A stretch of 5,940 bases of DNA, from assembly GCA_009665115.1 (NCBI GenBank), contig WJXE01000187.1:1-5940 (forward strand). The letters are read 5' to 3'. Positions within the stretch are counted from its first letter, which is position 1. Each line of letters begins with the position of its first letter. Both the position numbers and the translations under genes were made by a program. Shown here one piece after another: positions 1 to 5,127 of this stretch. The notes beneath the pieces were generated by a model. It worked only from the letters and a program-made list of their open reading frames with translations. It searched no databases and was not told the origin of the DNA. The stretch comes from Nitrosopumilales archaeon (lineage in GTDB: Archaea; Thermoproteota; Nitrososphaeria; Nitrososphaerales; Nitrososphaeraceae).

Positions 1-1
1 C

Positions 2-151
2 AGTAACAATTTCCATGGAGTCCTAGTGGACGCTGGAAACGGAAAAGTTCTTGGCCAATTGTCTTTGGCAGCCTTGATGCGTGGTGGCATGATGGGACCT
101 AGTATGGGAATGCACCAGGGAATGATGCATTATCCTGGAATGATGGGGTAA
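2..151 (+). CDS. C-terminal end of a protein with a Met/His-rich tail (partial, 5' end outside window)
   Basis: The frame is open from the window edge to a TAA at 149..151 and gives the last 49 residues. The first part contains VLVDAGNGKVLGQLSL, which resembles the closing strand of a PepSY-type domain (…VDA.TGKVL…); this is a weak family hint from a short stretch. The last 24 residues are extraordinarily rich in Met and Gly with two His (MGMHQGMMHYPGMMG at the end). Met-rich and Met/His-rich tails of this kind bind Cu(I) in several copper-handling proteins, so copper binding is a reasonable inference, but the tail could equally be a flexible low-complexity end. Convergent with the gene at 445..1170. 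An oligo-T run lies 60 bases downstream. Confidence 0.75.
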   Translation, partial: SNNFHGVLVDAGNGKVLGQLSLAALMRGGMMGPSMGMHQGMMHYPGMMG

Positions 152-167
152 ACCTTAGAAACCTTAG
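150..167 (+). repeat. Two 9-base tandem direct repeats just after the stop codon
   Basis: AAACCTTAG occurs twice in a row at 150..158 and 159..167, overlapping the TAA of the upstream gene. Each unit brings another TAG in a different register. It looks like a small slippage duplication; no function is evident. Confidence 0.6.
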
Positions 168-211
168 AAATAGTGATAGGACAAAAAAATAACACCAAAC
201 ACACAATATTC

Positions 212-218
212 TTTTTTT
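212..218 (+). terminator. Oligo-T run, likely archaeal terminator of the gene ending at 151
   Basis: Seven T residues on the + strand, about 60 bases past the stop codon, without a strong hairpin. Archaeal RNA polymerase typically terminates at such T-runs. On the opposite strand the A-run at 183..189 reads as T7 and could serve the minus-strand gene coming the other way, so the interval looks like a bidirectional termination zone. Confidence 0.45.
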
Positions 219-285
219 ATCTTCCGTGATCTTCAAGAGCTTTAATTCTAACCACTATGCGCGATTCTTATAGCACTTGCAGTGT

Positions 286-444
286 TTATAAGTGATTTTG
301 CTCTTGTATTTTTAATGGCAGCCTAGCCTCCCTACTTGCTGTACCCGTAACCTTGAGATCCTGCGCATACGACCTGACTACCTCTACTGCTTCTCGTATA
401 TGCTTGTCTAAAATTTTTATTTGTATTCTTGTTAATACCGTATT
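286..444 (-). pseudogene. Coding-like remnant in frame after the stop of the 241-residue gene
   Basis: Directly beyond the TGA at 445..447, the same minus-strand frame stays open for 53 codons to a TAA at 286..288. The translation is protein-like: a strand (VLTRIQIKIL), a charged amphipathic helix (DKHIREAVEVVRSYAQDL), then KVTGT…RLPLKI. This strand-helix-strand order, with a G…LP element after the helix, loosely resembles the beginning of ribosomal protein uS10, and the helix also recalls Alba-type proteins. Neither match is strong. There is no ATG, GTG or TTG at its head, and the frame breaks off early, so it is best read as a decayed or truncated small gene. An accidental open frame is the alternative. 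Confidence 0.3.
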
Positions 445-1170
445 TCAATAAAGAAGCTCTCTTCTATCCTCGCGGTCTCCTTTACCTTTCAAAAGATACT
501 CCAGCAGTTCCTCCCTTCCCCATCTTATTACCGTGTTATTGTAGTCTGGGTAAATAGGCACAAGTCTTTCGTCGCCTTGTCCCCATTGCTTGTACATACT
601 AAATTTATCATCACCTTGTATATGTACACCAAGTACTTTCTTATCTTTAAAATCCATAAGATGATAGCTTACCAACTTTTCTTGAGGCGAAGACTGATCT
701 CTTGATACATATTTGAATCTGATAATTATTGCTCCATAGATCATAACATCAACAACGTCATCGAACGGATTACCAGAGGGATATTCATTAGATATTAATG
801 GATCCGATCGCACTGTTTCGATATCATAGTACATATTCAAATATACAGCTAATTCATTTATGTCAGTGTAAATTGCTTCTTTCTGATTATTATTTAGGTT
901 TGCTGTAATCAGCTTATCATTTTCGTTTTTAACATAATTTTCTAAGGTGTGAATAGTTTTGTCCGTTAGATACTCCAGATCATTTAGTCTCTCTGTGTAT
1001 TGCTTTGTTTTCTTATCCTCTATAAAGTTCTTCGCAATCTTTCCAGGGACGGCTAGAGCCCTACATAACCTGGGTATATCGAGCATCTGCCTATATTTTT
1101 GTAAATAATATTGGAGGCCGCTGCTCAATCTGAATTTGGAGATATTAATTCTACTTGTTAGATAGTTCAA
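445..1170 (-). CDS. Hypothetical protein, 241 residues, soluble
   Basis: I do not recognise the family. The protein has no signal peptide or membrane segment. Residues about 45..95 are rich in Lys, Glu and Asn and predicted helical, possibly a short coiled coil. Residues about 100..215 look like a mixed alpha/beta domain with hydrophobic strands (DVVDVMIYGAIIIRFKYV near 139..156; LVSYHLMDFKDKKVLGVHI near 167..185). A conspicuous Gly/Trp segment follows (YKQWGQGDERLVPIYPDY near 193..210), and the C-terminus is strongly charged. The start is uncertain: the codon at 1168..1170 is TTG, the frame stays open upstream to about 1248 with no good start, and the first ATG is residue 29 (1084..1086). 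The gene may therefore have lost its 5' end. It is divergent from the gene at 1255 and convergent with the one ending at 151. Confidence 0.6.
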   Translation of the reverse strand: MNYLTSRINISKFRLSSGLQYYLQKYRQMLDIPRLCRALAVPGKIAKNFIEDKKTKQYTERLNDLEYLTDKTIHTLENYVKNENDKLITANLNNNQKEAIYTDINELAVYLNMYYDIETVRSDPLISNEYPSGNPFDDVVDVMIYGAIIIRFKYVSRDQSSPQEKLVSYHLMDFKDKKVLGVHIQGDDKFSMYKQWGQGDERLVPIYPDYNNTVIRWGREELLEYLLKGKGDREDRRELLY

Positions 1171-1254
1171 ATCATCCAGTTTTCTAAAATGAAAGGCTGT
1201 ATTTGGATCAAAACAAGATAGTTTAGGAACGATAATACCATTATTATATCATTT

Positions 1255-1716
1255 TTGTTGACCTCTTTTACATATATCTATCTTACACTACTAGCTGTTC
1301 TTTCAACAAAAGAACTTGTAAGTATTGGTCTTGAATCCAACAGTAATAACAGAATCAGACATAGCCATTCATGTGCTCAGCGTCCAAGGAAAGAAAAATT
1401 TACTAATGTCAAGAACATCATAGAAATGCAAATAATATTGAATAAAGATTTGACTCAAGAAGAGGCGTGGAAGATTATGCAGCCAGTTTGCAGGGAATTA
1501 TTCGAGCTAGTAGATGGAGGTTATCTGCAATTTGTATCTGCGAGTTACAATGAAAGTGATGGAACATACAAAATAAATTTGAAATCCTCTCACATACACC
1601 TTGCATCAAGGGGATTCAAGGATAGCATTGGCGATGTTGAATATAATCAAGGAAAAATAAGGATCGGCTTACGAGCAAATGGGATTCCCGCGAATATCTT
1701 TGTAGACATTATATGA
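1255..1716 (+). CDS. Hypothetical small protein (96 to 153 residues)
   Basis: Family not recognised. The longest version begins at a TTG (1255) and gives 153 residues, with a short hydrophobic stretch at 4..17 and a low-complexity Ser/Asn/His linker to about residue 42. The compact-looking part starts at the ATG at 1426..1428 (residue 58) and gives 96 residues: a helix (DLTQEEAWKIMQPVCRELFELV), then several strands (YLQFVSASY, TYKINLKSSHIHL, KIRIGLRANG), ending IFVDII. No ribosome binding site precedes either start. An AT-rich box (AAAATTTACT, about 1395..1404) lies about 27 bases before the ATG at 1426, the spacing of a leaderless archaeal promoter, and this favours the shorter form. Its TGA overlaps the next ATG by ATGA, suggesting translational coupling with 1713..1844. 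Confidence 0.5.
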   Translation: MLTSFTYIYLTLLAVLSTKELVSIGLESNSNNRIRHSHSCAQRPRKEKFTNVKNIIEMQIILNKDLTQEEAWKIMQPVCRELFELVDGGYLQFVSASYNESDGTYKINLKSSHIHLASRGFKDSIGDVEYNQGKIRIGLRANGIPANIFVDII

Positions 1717-1844
1717 CGAAGCGATGGACCGATGTGCTATATGGAACAACTGCTAAAAACCTAACTGAGCTCAATTCTGACCTGGAAATATATTCGTATA
1801 TAACGACACATATCACAAAACATAAAGCTTTCCTCGTGTATTGA
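1713..1844 (+). CDS. Small 43-residue frame coupled by ATGA overlap to the preceding gene
   Basis: ATG at 1713..1715 overlaps the TGA of the previous gene (1714..1716) in the classic ATGA arrangement of translationally coupled genes. The frame runs 43 codons to a TGA at 1842..1844 and begins MTKRWTDVLYGTTAKNL. It is basic and hydrophilic with no membrane segment or known motif. It may be a real small partner protein, or the surviving 5' end of a longer gene whose remainder is the broken set of frames at 1845..2134. No family is recognised. Confidence 0.35.
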   Translation: MTKRWTDVLYGTTAKNLTELNSDLEIYSYITTHITKHKAFLVY

Positions 1845-1854
1845 AGAACATAGT

Positions 1855-2134
1855 ATGGAACCTTCTAGACGTGAATTTGAAAGGGTAGTGAAACAAGCGT
1901 CGAGAAACAAGGGATTTGAGCTCTCAAGTGGGAAGCAGTGGTAACAACCTTGAATGGCGCAGAAACAAGCTACGCGTCCCGTAAGGCGTCCTTTACCTAG
2001 AATTTATACAGATATTAAAAAATATTCTTATGCGTTTAGAGAATCAGGTAAACTGGGTTTATCATTCCTCTACCGGAGTGGATTATGAGGTACGGCTATT
2101 CCGATTAAAACCGGAAGTGCATCTAAATACATAG
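1855..2134 (+). pseudogene. Broken coding-like frames (remnant of one or more small genes)
   Basis: Three overlapping short frames follow one another on the + strand. 1855..1944 gives 29 residues starting MEPSRREFERVVKQAS and ending in KQW. 1954..2088 gives 44 basic residues starting MAQKQATRPVRRPLPRI. A third frame is open to a TAG at 2132..2134 and ends with about 50 protein-like residues (…ILMRLENQVNWVYHSSTG…), with an ATG at 2030. A single gene disrupted by frameshifts would explain the jumps between frames, but no family is recognised, so the connection is tentative. The last part lies antisense to a hydrophobic frame on the other strand (2070..2204); at most one of the two is likely to be real. 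Confidence 0.25.
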
Positions 2135-2204
2135 ACGAAAAAAGAAGAGCAGCAAACACGATAATCAGGGTTGTAAAAATAAGGATTGCAGTGAAACGGT
2201 TTTC
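2070..2204 (-). pseudogene. Hydrophobic coding-like extension after the stop of the membrane protein gene
   Basis: In the same frame as the membrane protein, directly after its TAA (2205..2207), 44 more codons are open to a TAG at 2070..2072. The translation begins ENRFTAILIFTTLIIVFAAL and continues through one clear membrane segment to a VPHNPLR end. No standard start codon lies at its head; the first ATG is in the middle. It could be a third small gene of the cupredoxin operon that lost its start or carries an assembly error, or the former C-terminus of the membrane protein. It also lies opposite the plus-strand fragments, so an accidental open frame cannot be excluded. Confidence 0.3.
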
Positions 2205-2612
2205 TTAACGAGTTACTTCTTTTTGGCTAACCTGCGGAGCTTCTCTTCTTGTTTCTCTTGCTATTATTATGGCAGCAATTATTATGAAAGCAATTTGAAA
2301 TACTTCTGTTCCTATTCCAATGTAATTAATCGATAATGCTCTTGACGTAATTGGATTATGTATTCTTGTCATTCCATATAGGACAATTAATGCTATCGTA
2401 CCAACAATTCCAGCAACATACCATGGTCTGCCCCATCTTCTTATCATAGGTATTACCAAAAATAATTGGACAATCCCGCACGCTAGAAAGAATATACCAG
2501 TGTTATTTGTCCCTCTACTCAATACGTTAGAGGCCATCACCAAATGAAGTACTCCAGCTATTGCAATTACAGTTGCAGCAGAATAAAAATAATAACAGGA
2601 AGTTCTGGACAT
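2205..2612 (-). CDS. Four-helix integral membrane protein, second gene of the cupredoxin operon
   Basis: A 135-residue hydrophobic protein with four predicted membrane helices at about residues 8..28, 38..56, 64..81 and 98..118. The loops are short, with Arg-rich patches (MIRRWGRPWY at 56..65) and a charged C-terminal tail (ARETRREAPQ…). A His lies within helix 1 (AGVLHLVMAS, residue 23). The arrangement resembles uncharacterised small membrane proteins found near plastocyanin-like genes in Nitrososphaerota; I know no assigned reaction. The start is well supported: ATG at 2612 is preceded by a purine-rich ribosome binding site at the right distance. It lies 43 bases behind the cupredoxin on the same strand with no promoter visible between, so co-transcription is likely. 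A role in membrane anchoring, export or electron transfer with the cupredoxin is inference from context only. Confidence 0.8.
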   Translation of the reverse strand: MSRTSCYYFYSAATVIAIAGVLHLVMASNVLSRGTNNTGIFFLACGIVQLFLVIPMIRRWGRPWYVAGIVGTIALIVLYGMTRIHNPITSRALSINYIGIGTEVFQIAFIIIAAIIIARETRREAPQVSQKEVTR

Positions 2613-2620
2613 GTCTCGTC

Positions 2621-2630
2621 CCTCTCCTTT
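2621..2630 (-). promoter_or_regulatory. Ribosome binding site of the four-helix membrane protein
   Basis: On the minus strand this reads AAAGGAGAGG, with the GAGG core 8 bases before the ATG. As an internal operon gene it uses a Shine-Dalgarno site, whereas the first gene of the operon (3330) has none, which is the usual archaeal division between internal and leaderless first genes. Confidence 0.7.
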
Positions 2631-2655
2631 TTTAGTATGTGTAAGCCAATCTACA

Positions 2656-3330
2656 CTACTTCACTAAAACCTTGCCTTTCATCCACGGGTGTAATATACA
2701 ATAGTAATTGTATGTTCCTGCTTTCTCAAATGTTAAAGTAAATGAGGTGCTGCCATTTGGTGGTCCCTTTCCCTTGGGAAAGAGCAGACCAGAATTGATA
2801 TATTTTTCATTGCTTTTCACAGAATAAGCGGCATTAGAGCTAAAATGGACTATTTTACCTGTAGAATCAATCACATTCGGGTCCGATGCTCGTGCGTTAG
2901 ATCCCATAATCATGGTAATGGAAGGATTTTGTTGGTTTGGCAATAAGACGGGTTCGCTATTAGAACTAGGAGGTATAGACATAAAACTAGATGAATTCTT
3001 GACAGCAAATGGTGCACTTAATTGTGCCTTTGTTTTGTTATCCAGAACAAAGGTAACAGTATGTGGCTCTCCTACCTTTGCCGCATTATACCAGCTTACA
3101 CTTTGTCCGGGGCTAATTTGTATTTGCTTTGGATAGAATGCATCATACGGAAAAGTGTTATTTCCTCCTCCAGCTTGGACCTTCACCGTTGCGCTAGATT
3201 GTGTTGTAGTTGTTAATGCATTTGAATTATTTTGTGCTGATACGAGATGATTCAGCGGTATCATGACTGCTGTTACTAGAACCGCTATTGTCGCAAATAG
3301 CATTATCAATACTGAAGTAGGTCTTGCCAT
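2656..3330 (-). CDS. Secreted plastocyanin-like copper protein (cupredoxin)
   Basis: A 224-residue exported blue-copper protein that should carry electrons or bind copper outside the membrane. The N-terminus has a signal peptide or membrane anchor (LIMLFATIAVLVTAVMIPL at about 8..26, ending near VSAQ), followed by a Ser/Thr/Asn-rich linker to about residue 47. The type I copper ligands are all visible: His90 in EPHTVTF, and Cys211, His214 and Met217 in YYCILHPWMKGKVLVK at the C-terminus. Upstream of His90, FYPKQIQISPGQSVSWYN is the typical cupredoxin strand pair. The gap between the first His and the Cys is 120 residues, far more than the roughly 45 of classical plastocyanin, so there is a large insertion (about 95..195). 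It leads an operon with the four-helix membrane protein. ATG at 3330 lies about 26 bases from a TATA-like box, so the mRNA is probably leaderless. Copper proteins of this type are abundant in ammonia-oxidising archaea, where they replace cytochromes. Confidence 0.93.
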   Translation of the reverse strand: MARPTSVLIMLFATIAVLVTAVMIPLNHLVSAQNNSNALTTTTQSSATVKVQAGGGNNTFPYDAFYPKQIQISPGQSVSWYNAAKVGEPHTVTFVLDNKTKAQLSAPFAVKNSSSFMSIPPSSNSEPVLLPNQQNPSITMIMGSNARASDPNVIDSTGKIVHFSSNAAYSVKSNEKYINSGLLFPKGKGPPNGSTSFTLTFEKAGTYNYYCILHPWMKGKVLVK

Positions 3331-3351
3331 TAGAAGGTTGATTGATACATT

Positions 3352-3360
3352 AGTATTTAT
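3352..3360 (-). promoter_or_regulatory. TATA-like box of the cupredoxin operon
   Basis: The minus strand reads ATAAATACT, centred about 26 bases before the cupredoxin ATG, where archaeal TATA boxes sit relative to the transcription start. This predicts transcription beginning at or next to the start codon. A palindrome lies about 20 bases further upstream, a place suited to an activator. A separate half-copy, TGATACATT, lies between box and gene at 3343..3351 (+ strand). Confidence 0.5.
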
Positions 3361-3379
3361 TCATAGTGTAACGCTTGTA

Positions 3380-3398
3380 ATACATTCGTCGAATGTAT
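3380..3398. promoter_or_regulatory. Palindromic operator candidate, copy 1 (upstream of cupredoxin)
   Basis: ATACATTCG-T-CGAATGTAT is a perfect 9+1+9 palindrome, 50 to 68 bases upstream of the cupredoxin ATG and just upstream of its TATA-like box. A copy is found at 5128..5144; between 3381..3406 (+) and 5144..5119 (-) 25 of 26 positions agree. Length, symmetry and position fit the site of a dimeric winged-helix or similar regulator. The regulator itself is not in the window. Confidence 0.65.
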
Positions 3399-3505
3399 CA
3401 AATAGTCCAGACTCGAACATAGATACAACCCGCTCAAAGAGAAATGCACGGGAGAACCTATTAGAAAATATTATATCTATTATCAAGCTAATAGCTATTG
3501 TAATA

Positions 3506-3631
3506 TTGGCAAACTGTCCCAGATGCGGTAAAAGAATAGTAAAGTGGTTTGAGACCTGGTATGCTCAAGGGAATTGTAGCTGTCTATCTGTTGAAAACAA
3601 AACCATAGGGACACGAGATGAAGAGTATTAA
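3506..3631 (+). CDS. Possible 41-residue zinc-ribbon microprotein
   Basis: From a TTG at 3506..3508 the frame encodes 41 residues, starting with LANCPRCGKRIVKWF (first residue Met if the TTG is the start) and ending at a TAA (3629..3631). It has CPRCGK near the N-terminus and CSC sixteen residues later, the C-x2-C…C-x-C layout of a zinc ribbon. Aromatic residues (WFETWY) sit between the two knuckles, as in folded mini zinc ribbons. A TATA-like stretch (TATTATATCT, about 3466..3475) lies 30 to 40 bases upstream. Against it: the start is TTG without a ribosome binding site, and the same frame is open further upstream. Small zinc-ribbon proteins are common in archaea, often of unknown role. It diverges from the cupredoxin operon and would share the palindrome at 3380..3398. 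Confidence 0.35.
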   Translation: MANCPRCGKRIVKWFETWYAQGNCSCLSVENKTIGTRDEEY

Positions 3632-3664
3632 TTGGATATATAATAAATTCTGACTGGTTCTTTA

Positions 3665-3933
3665 TTATTGGATAACAGAATGCAATTCTAGCTCATGTTT
3701 TTTCGCTCGTCAGTACTATGATATTGTAATTTGCAATAATGGCATTTCAATAGTGGTTTTCTTTTTAATTCTCCCTCAGTGATTGAGATCCCAACATCAC
3801 ATTTGATACCTTTAGCCTGCAATACCTCCTCCGTTAGGTGGACAATCTCCTCTTTATGCTATTCTTCCTCCTTGGTTAGCACGCTATTACTTCTAAATCT
3901 AAAGAAGGCAACTTCACTCAGAGGAATAGGTAT
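3665..3933 (-). pseudogene. Decayed C2H2 zinc-finger protein gene
   Basis: A minus-strand frame reads as a real small protein with three lesions. It begins at an ATA (3931..3933) where a start is expected, followed by PIPLSEVAFFRFRSNSVLTK; it carries an in-frame TAG at 3859..3861 (one base from CAG, Gln); and it continues HKEEIVHLTEEVLQAKGIKCDV…KPLLKCHYCKLQYHS to a TAG at 3688..3690. Adding back one base near 3697 continues the frame as HELELHSVIQ to a TAA at 3665..3667. This restores an exact C-x2-C-x12-H-x4-H zinc finger, which strongly supports the reconstruction. The helix with HKEEIVHLTEEVLQAK and the finger suggest a small nucleic-acid-binding or adaptor protein, about 90 residues long. 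It lies 50 bases downstream of the SPFH reading frame on the same strand. Confidence 0.6.
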
Positions 3934-3984
3934 GTTATTAATAACTCGCTATCTACTTCAGCTTACCGTATATAAACAACCTAA

Positions 3985-4275
3985 CTATTGTTTTGTTTGG
4001 TTTTGTTGCAGTGTCTGGTGCTGCGTAGGTGGAAGTGGTTGCTGCTGCGTCGGCAGTTTTGGTAGTTGGAAGAAAGGAAATCCACCAAAACTGCTACTAC
4101 CATTACTACCGCCGCTACTACCAAGAGCATAAGGCATTTGGCCATTCCACCTGTTAACAGCTAACCACTGAAGATATTGTGGACTTTGTTTTAATTGTGA
4201 AGTGATGACCTGGATTGCCTGAGATTCTCCGCTAGCTCTGGCTACATTCGCCCTTGCTGCTGCTTGAGCTTGTAC
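3985..4275 (-). pseudogene. C-terminal part of the SPFH protein, separated by a frameshift
   Basis: After the frameshift at 4276..4283, the other minus-strand frame continues as VVQAQAAARANVARASGES, then ITSQLKQSPQYLQWLAVN and RWNGQMPYALGSSGG, and ends in a Gly/Ser, then Gln/Pro-rich tail with a TAG at 3985..3987. The Ala/Gln-rich coiled coil and the SP.YLQWLA…RW.G..P segment are hallmarks of the C-terminal half of prohibitin-like SPFH proteins, so this is clearly the missing end of the gene at 4232..5005. Rejoined, the protein would have about 338 residues. It would be untranslated unless ribosomes shift frame or the frameshift is a sequencing error. Confidence 0.8.
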
Positions 4276-5005
4276 AACTAACTGTTTGGTTTGCTATTAC
4301 CTGTATTGCTAATAGATTATTTTGTTCTGTTAGAAACTTTTGGAACGCTACTACTTTTGATTCTACCTGAGTAGCAAATGCTTGTGAGAATTTAAAGTCA
4401 GTTATGAATACTGTTTCAACAACTATATCCCTTGCTGATAGTGTATTACCGATAGTCTGAGCTATCACAGCTTTTGCAGTAGCTCTCTTAGTTATTAGCT
4501 CCTCAGCATTGAATTTAGCCACACTTGCTTTAACTGATTCCTGTATAGTTGGTGCAATTATCCTGTCTGCGTAGTCTATTCCAAGCTGTTGATAAATGAT
4601 GTTTGCCTGACTTGGACTAATATGATAGTTCAATGCTATTGTAGTCTGTACCTCCTGTAAGTCATTAGAAGCGGCAGTTGCATTTGCTTCAAATTTGAGA
4701 GTACGTACTTCCAGCTGGATTACCTGCTCTGCAAAAGGAATGATAAAATGTATTCCTTCTCCTAATACACGGTTTTCAACCGCCCCCACATACAGAACAA
4801 CTCCTCTATGTCCTGCTTCTACAACAACTACTGATTCGAACATAATGACAATAATAACAACAAACGTGATTATTCCTGCTACAATTTTTAATTTGTTAAA
4901 GGACAAGACAGGCCCTGATGATCTTGATCCTGTATATCCATATGGTTCCCTAGCAGGGATTCCCTTATCGTTGGGTGTGCCAAATCTTTTGAAAGGATTT
5001 CTCAT
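4232..5005 (-). CDS. Membrane-anchored SPFH/Band 7 (prohibitin-like) protein, frameshifted near the end
   Basis: SPFH proteins form large ring-like assemblies on membranes and organise or protect membrane proteases and other complexes. Visible here: a hydrophilic N-terminus (1..37), one membrane helix (about 38..58), then the SPFH core opening VVVVEAGHRGVVLYVGAVEN and GEGIHFIIPF (about 59..91), followed by LEVRTLKFEANATAAS, a typical strand pair, and helical parts to about 220. The coiled coil begins at KFLTEQNNLLAIQVIANQT (about 223..241). After residue 241 or so the frame shifts: the last 16 residues (SCTSSSSSKGECSQS at the end) are an artefact, and the true tail is at 3985..4275. The cause is AACT repeated twice in tandem (4276..4283, + strand), a net +1 shift. 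ATG at 5003..5005 lacks a ribosome binding site. A palindrome shared with the cupredoxin promoter lies 123 to 139 bases upstream. Confidence 0.88.
   Translation of the reverse strand: MRNPFKRFGTPNDKGIPAREPYGYTGSRSSGPVLSFNKLKIVAGIITFVVIIVIMFESVVVVEAGHRGVVLYVGAVENRVLGEGIHFIIPFAEQVIQLEVRTLKFEANATAASNDLQEVQTTIALNYHISPSQANIIYQQLGIDYADRIIAPTIQESVKASVAKFNAEELITKRATAKAVIAQTIGNTLSARDIVVETVFITDFKFSQAFATQVESKVVAFQKFLTEQNNLLAIQVIANQTVSCTSSSSSKGECSQS
4276..4283 (-). repeat. Four-base tandem duplication that breaks the SPFH gene
   Basis: AACTAACT on the + strand. Removing one AACT joins …VIANQTV directly to VQAQAAARANVA, which is the wording expected of the family, and makes the whole 3985..5005 frame continuous (1017 coding bases). 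Removing a single base would also restore the frame but leaves an extra residue, so the tandem duplication is the simpler explanation. Confidence 0.65.
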
Positions 5006-5046
5006 TAACTTATCAATCTTTCAATATAGAGTTAATTGTGAAAGGC

Positions 5047-5057
5047 AATTTAAATTT
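5047..5057 (-). promoter_or_regulatory. Possible TATA-like box of the SPFH gene
   Basis: The stretch AATTTAAATTT is centred about 47 bases before the SPFH ATG, predicting a leader of about 20 bases. A second AT-rich element, CAATATAG (5022..5029), is too close to the ATG for a leaderless start. Both are weak in such AT-rich DNA. Confidence 0.3.
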
Positions 5058-5110
5058 GGTGTCTACAGATATCATGTAATTTTTGAGTTAATTTGCATGT
5101 TAAAATATTA

Positions 5111-5119
5111 TTATAAAAA
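5111..5119 (+). promoter_or_regulatory. TATA-like box facing right, with the palindrome at its predicted start point
   Basis: TTATAAAAA on the + strand, preceded by an AT-rich stretch. A transcript would start about 25 bases later, near 5140, inside the palindrome at 5128..5144. No coding frame follows for 470 bases, so the product, if any, would be a non-coding RNA or a long leader. A protein on the palindrome would block such a start. Confidence 0.3.
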
Positions 5120-5127
5120 CTATGTGA

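Noticed and set aside
2544..3216. Plus-strand open frames (2544..2741, 2912..3136, 3022..3216) across the cupredoxin operon
   Set aside because: They lie antisense to the well-supported cupredoxin and membrane protein genes, have no recognisable motif, and are explained as shadow frames.
3380..3398. Chromosome dimer resolution (dif-like) or integrase attachment site
   Set aside because: The palindrome has a one-base centre rather than the 6 to 8 base spacer expected of tyrosine recombinase sites, and no recombinase gene is near.
3779..4132. Plus-strand 117-residue frame with Cys-rich WCCVGGSGCCCVGS stretch
   Set aside because: It is antisense to the Gln/Pro-rich tail of the SPFH protein and to the zinc-finger pseudogene; the Cys run is the reverse reading of CAG-rich codons.
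4702..4709. Eight-base palindrome GTACGTAC-like sequence
   Set aside because: It lies inside the SPFH coding region, where codons explain it, and it has no second copy.
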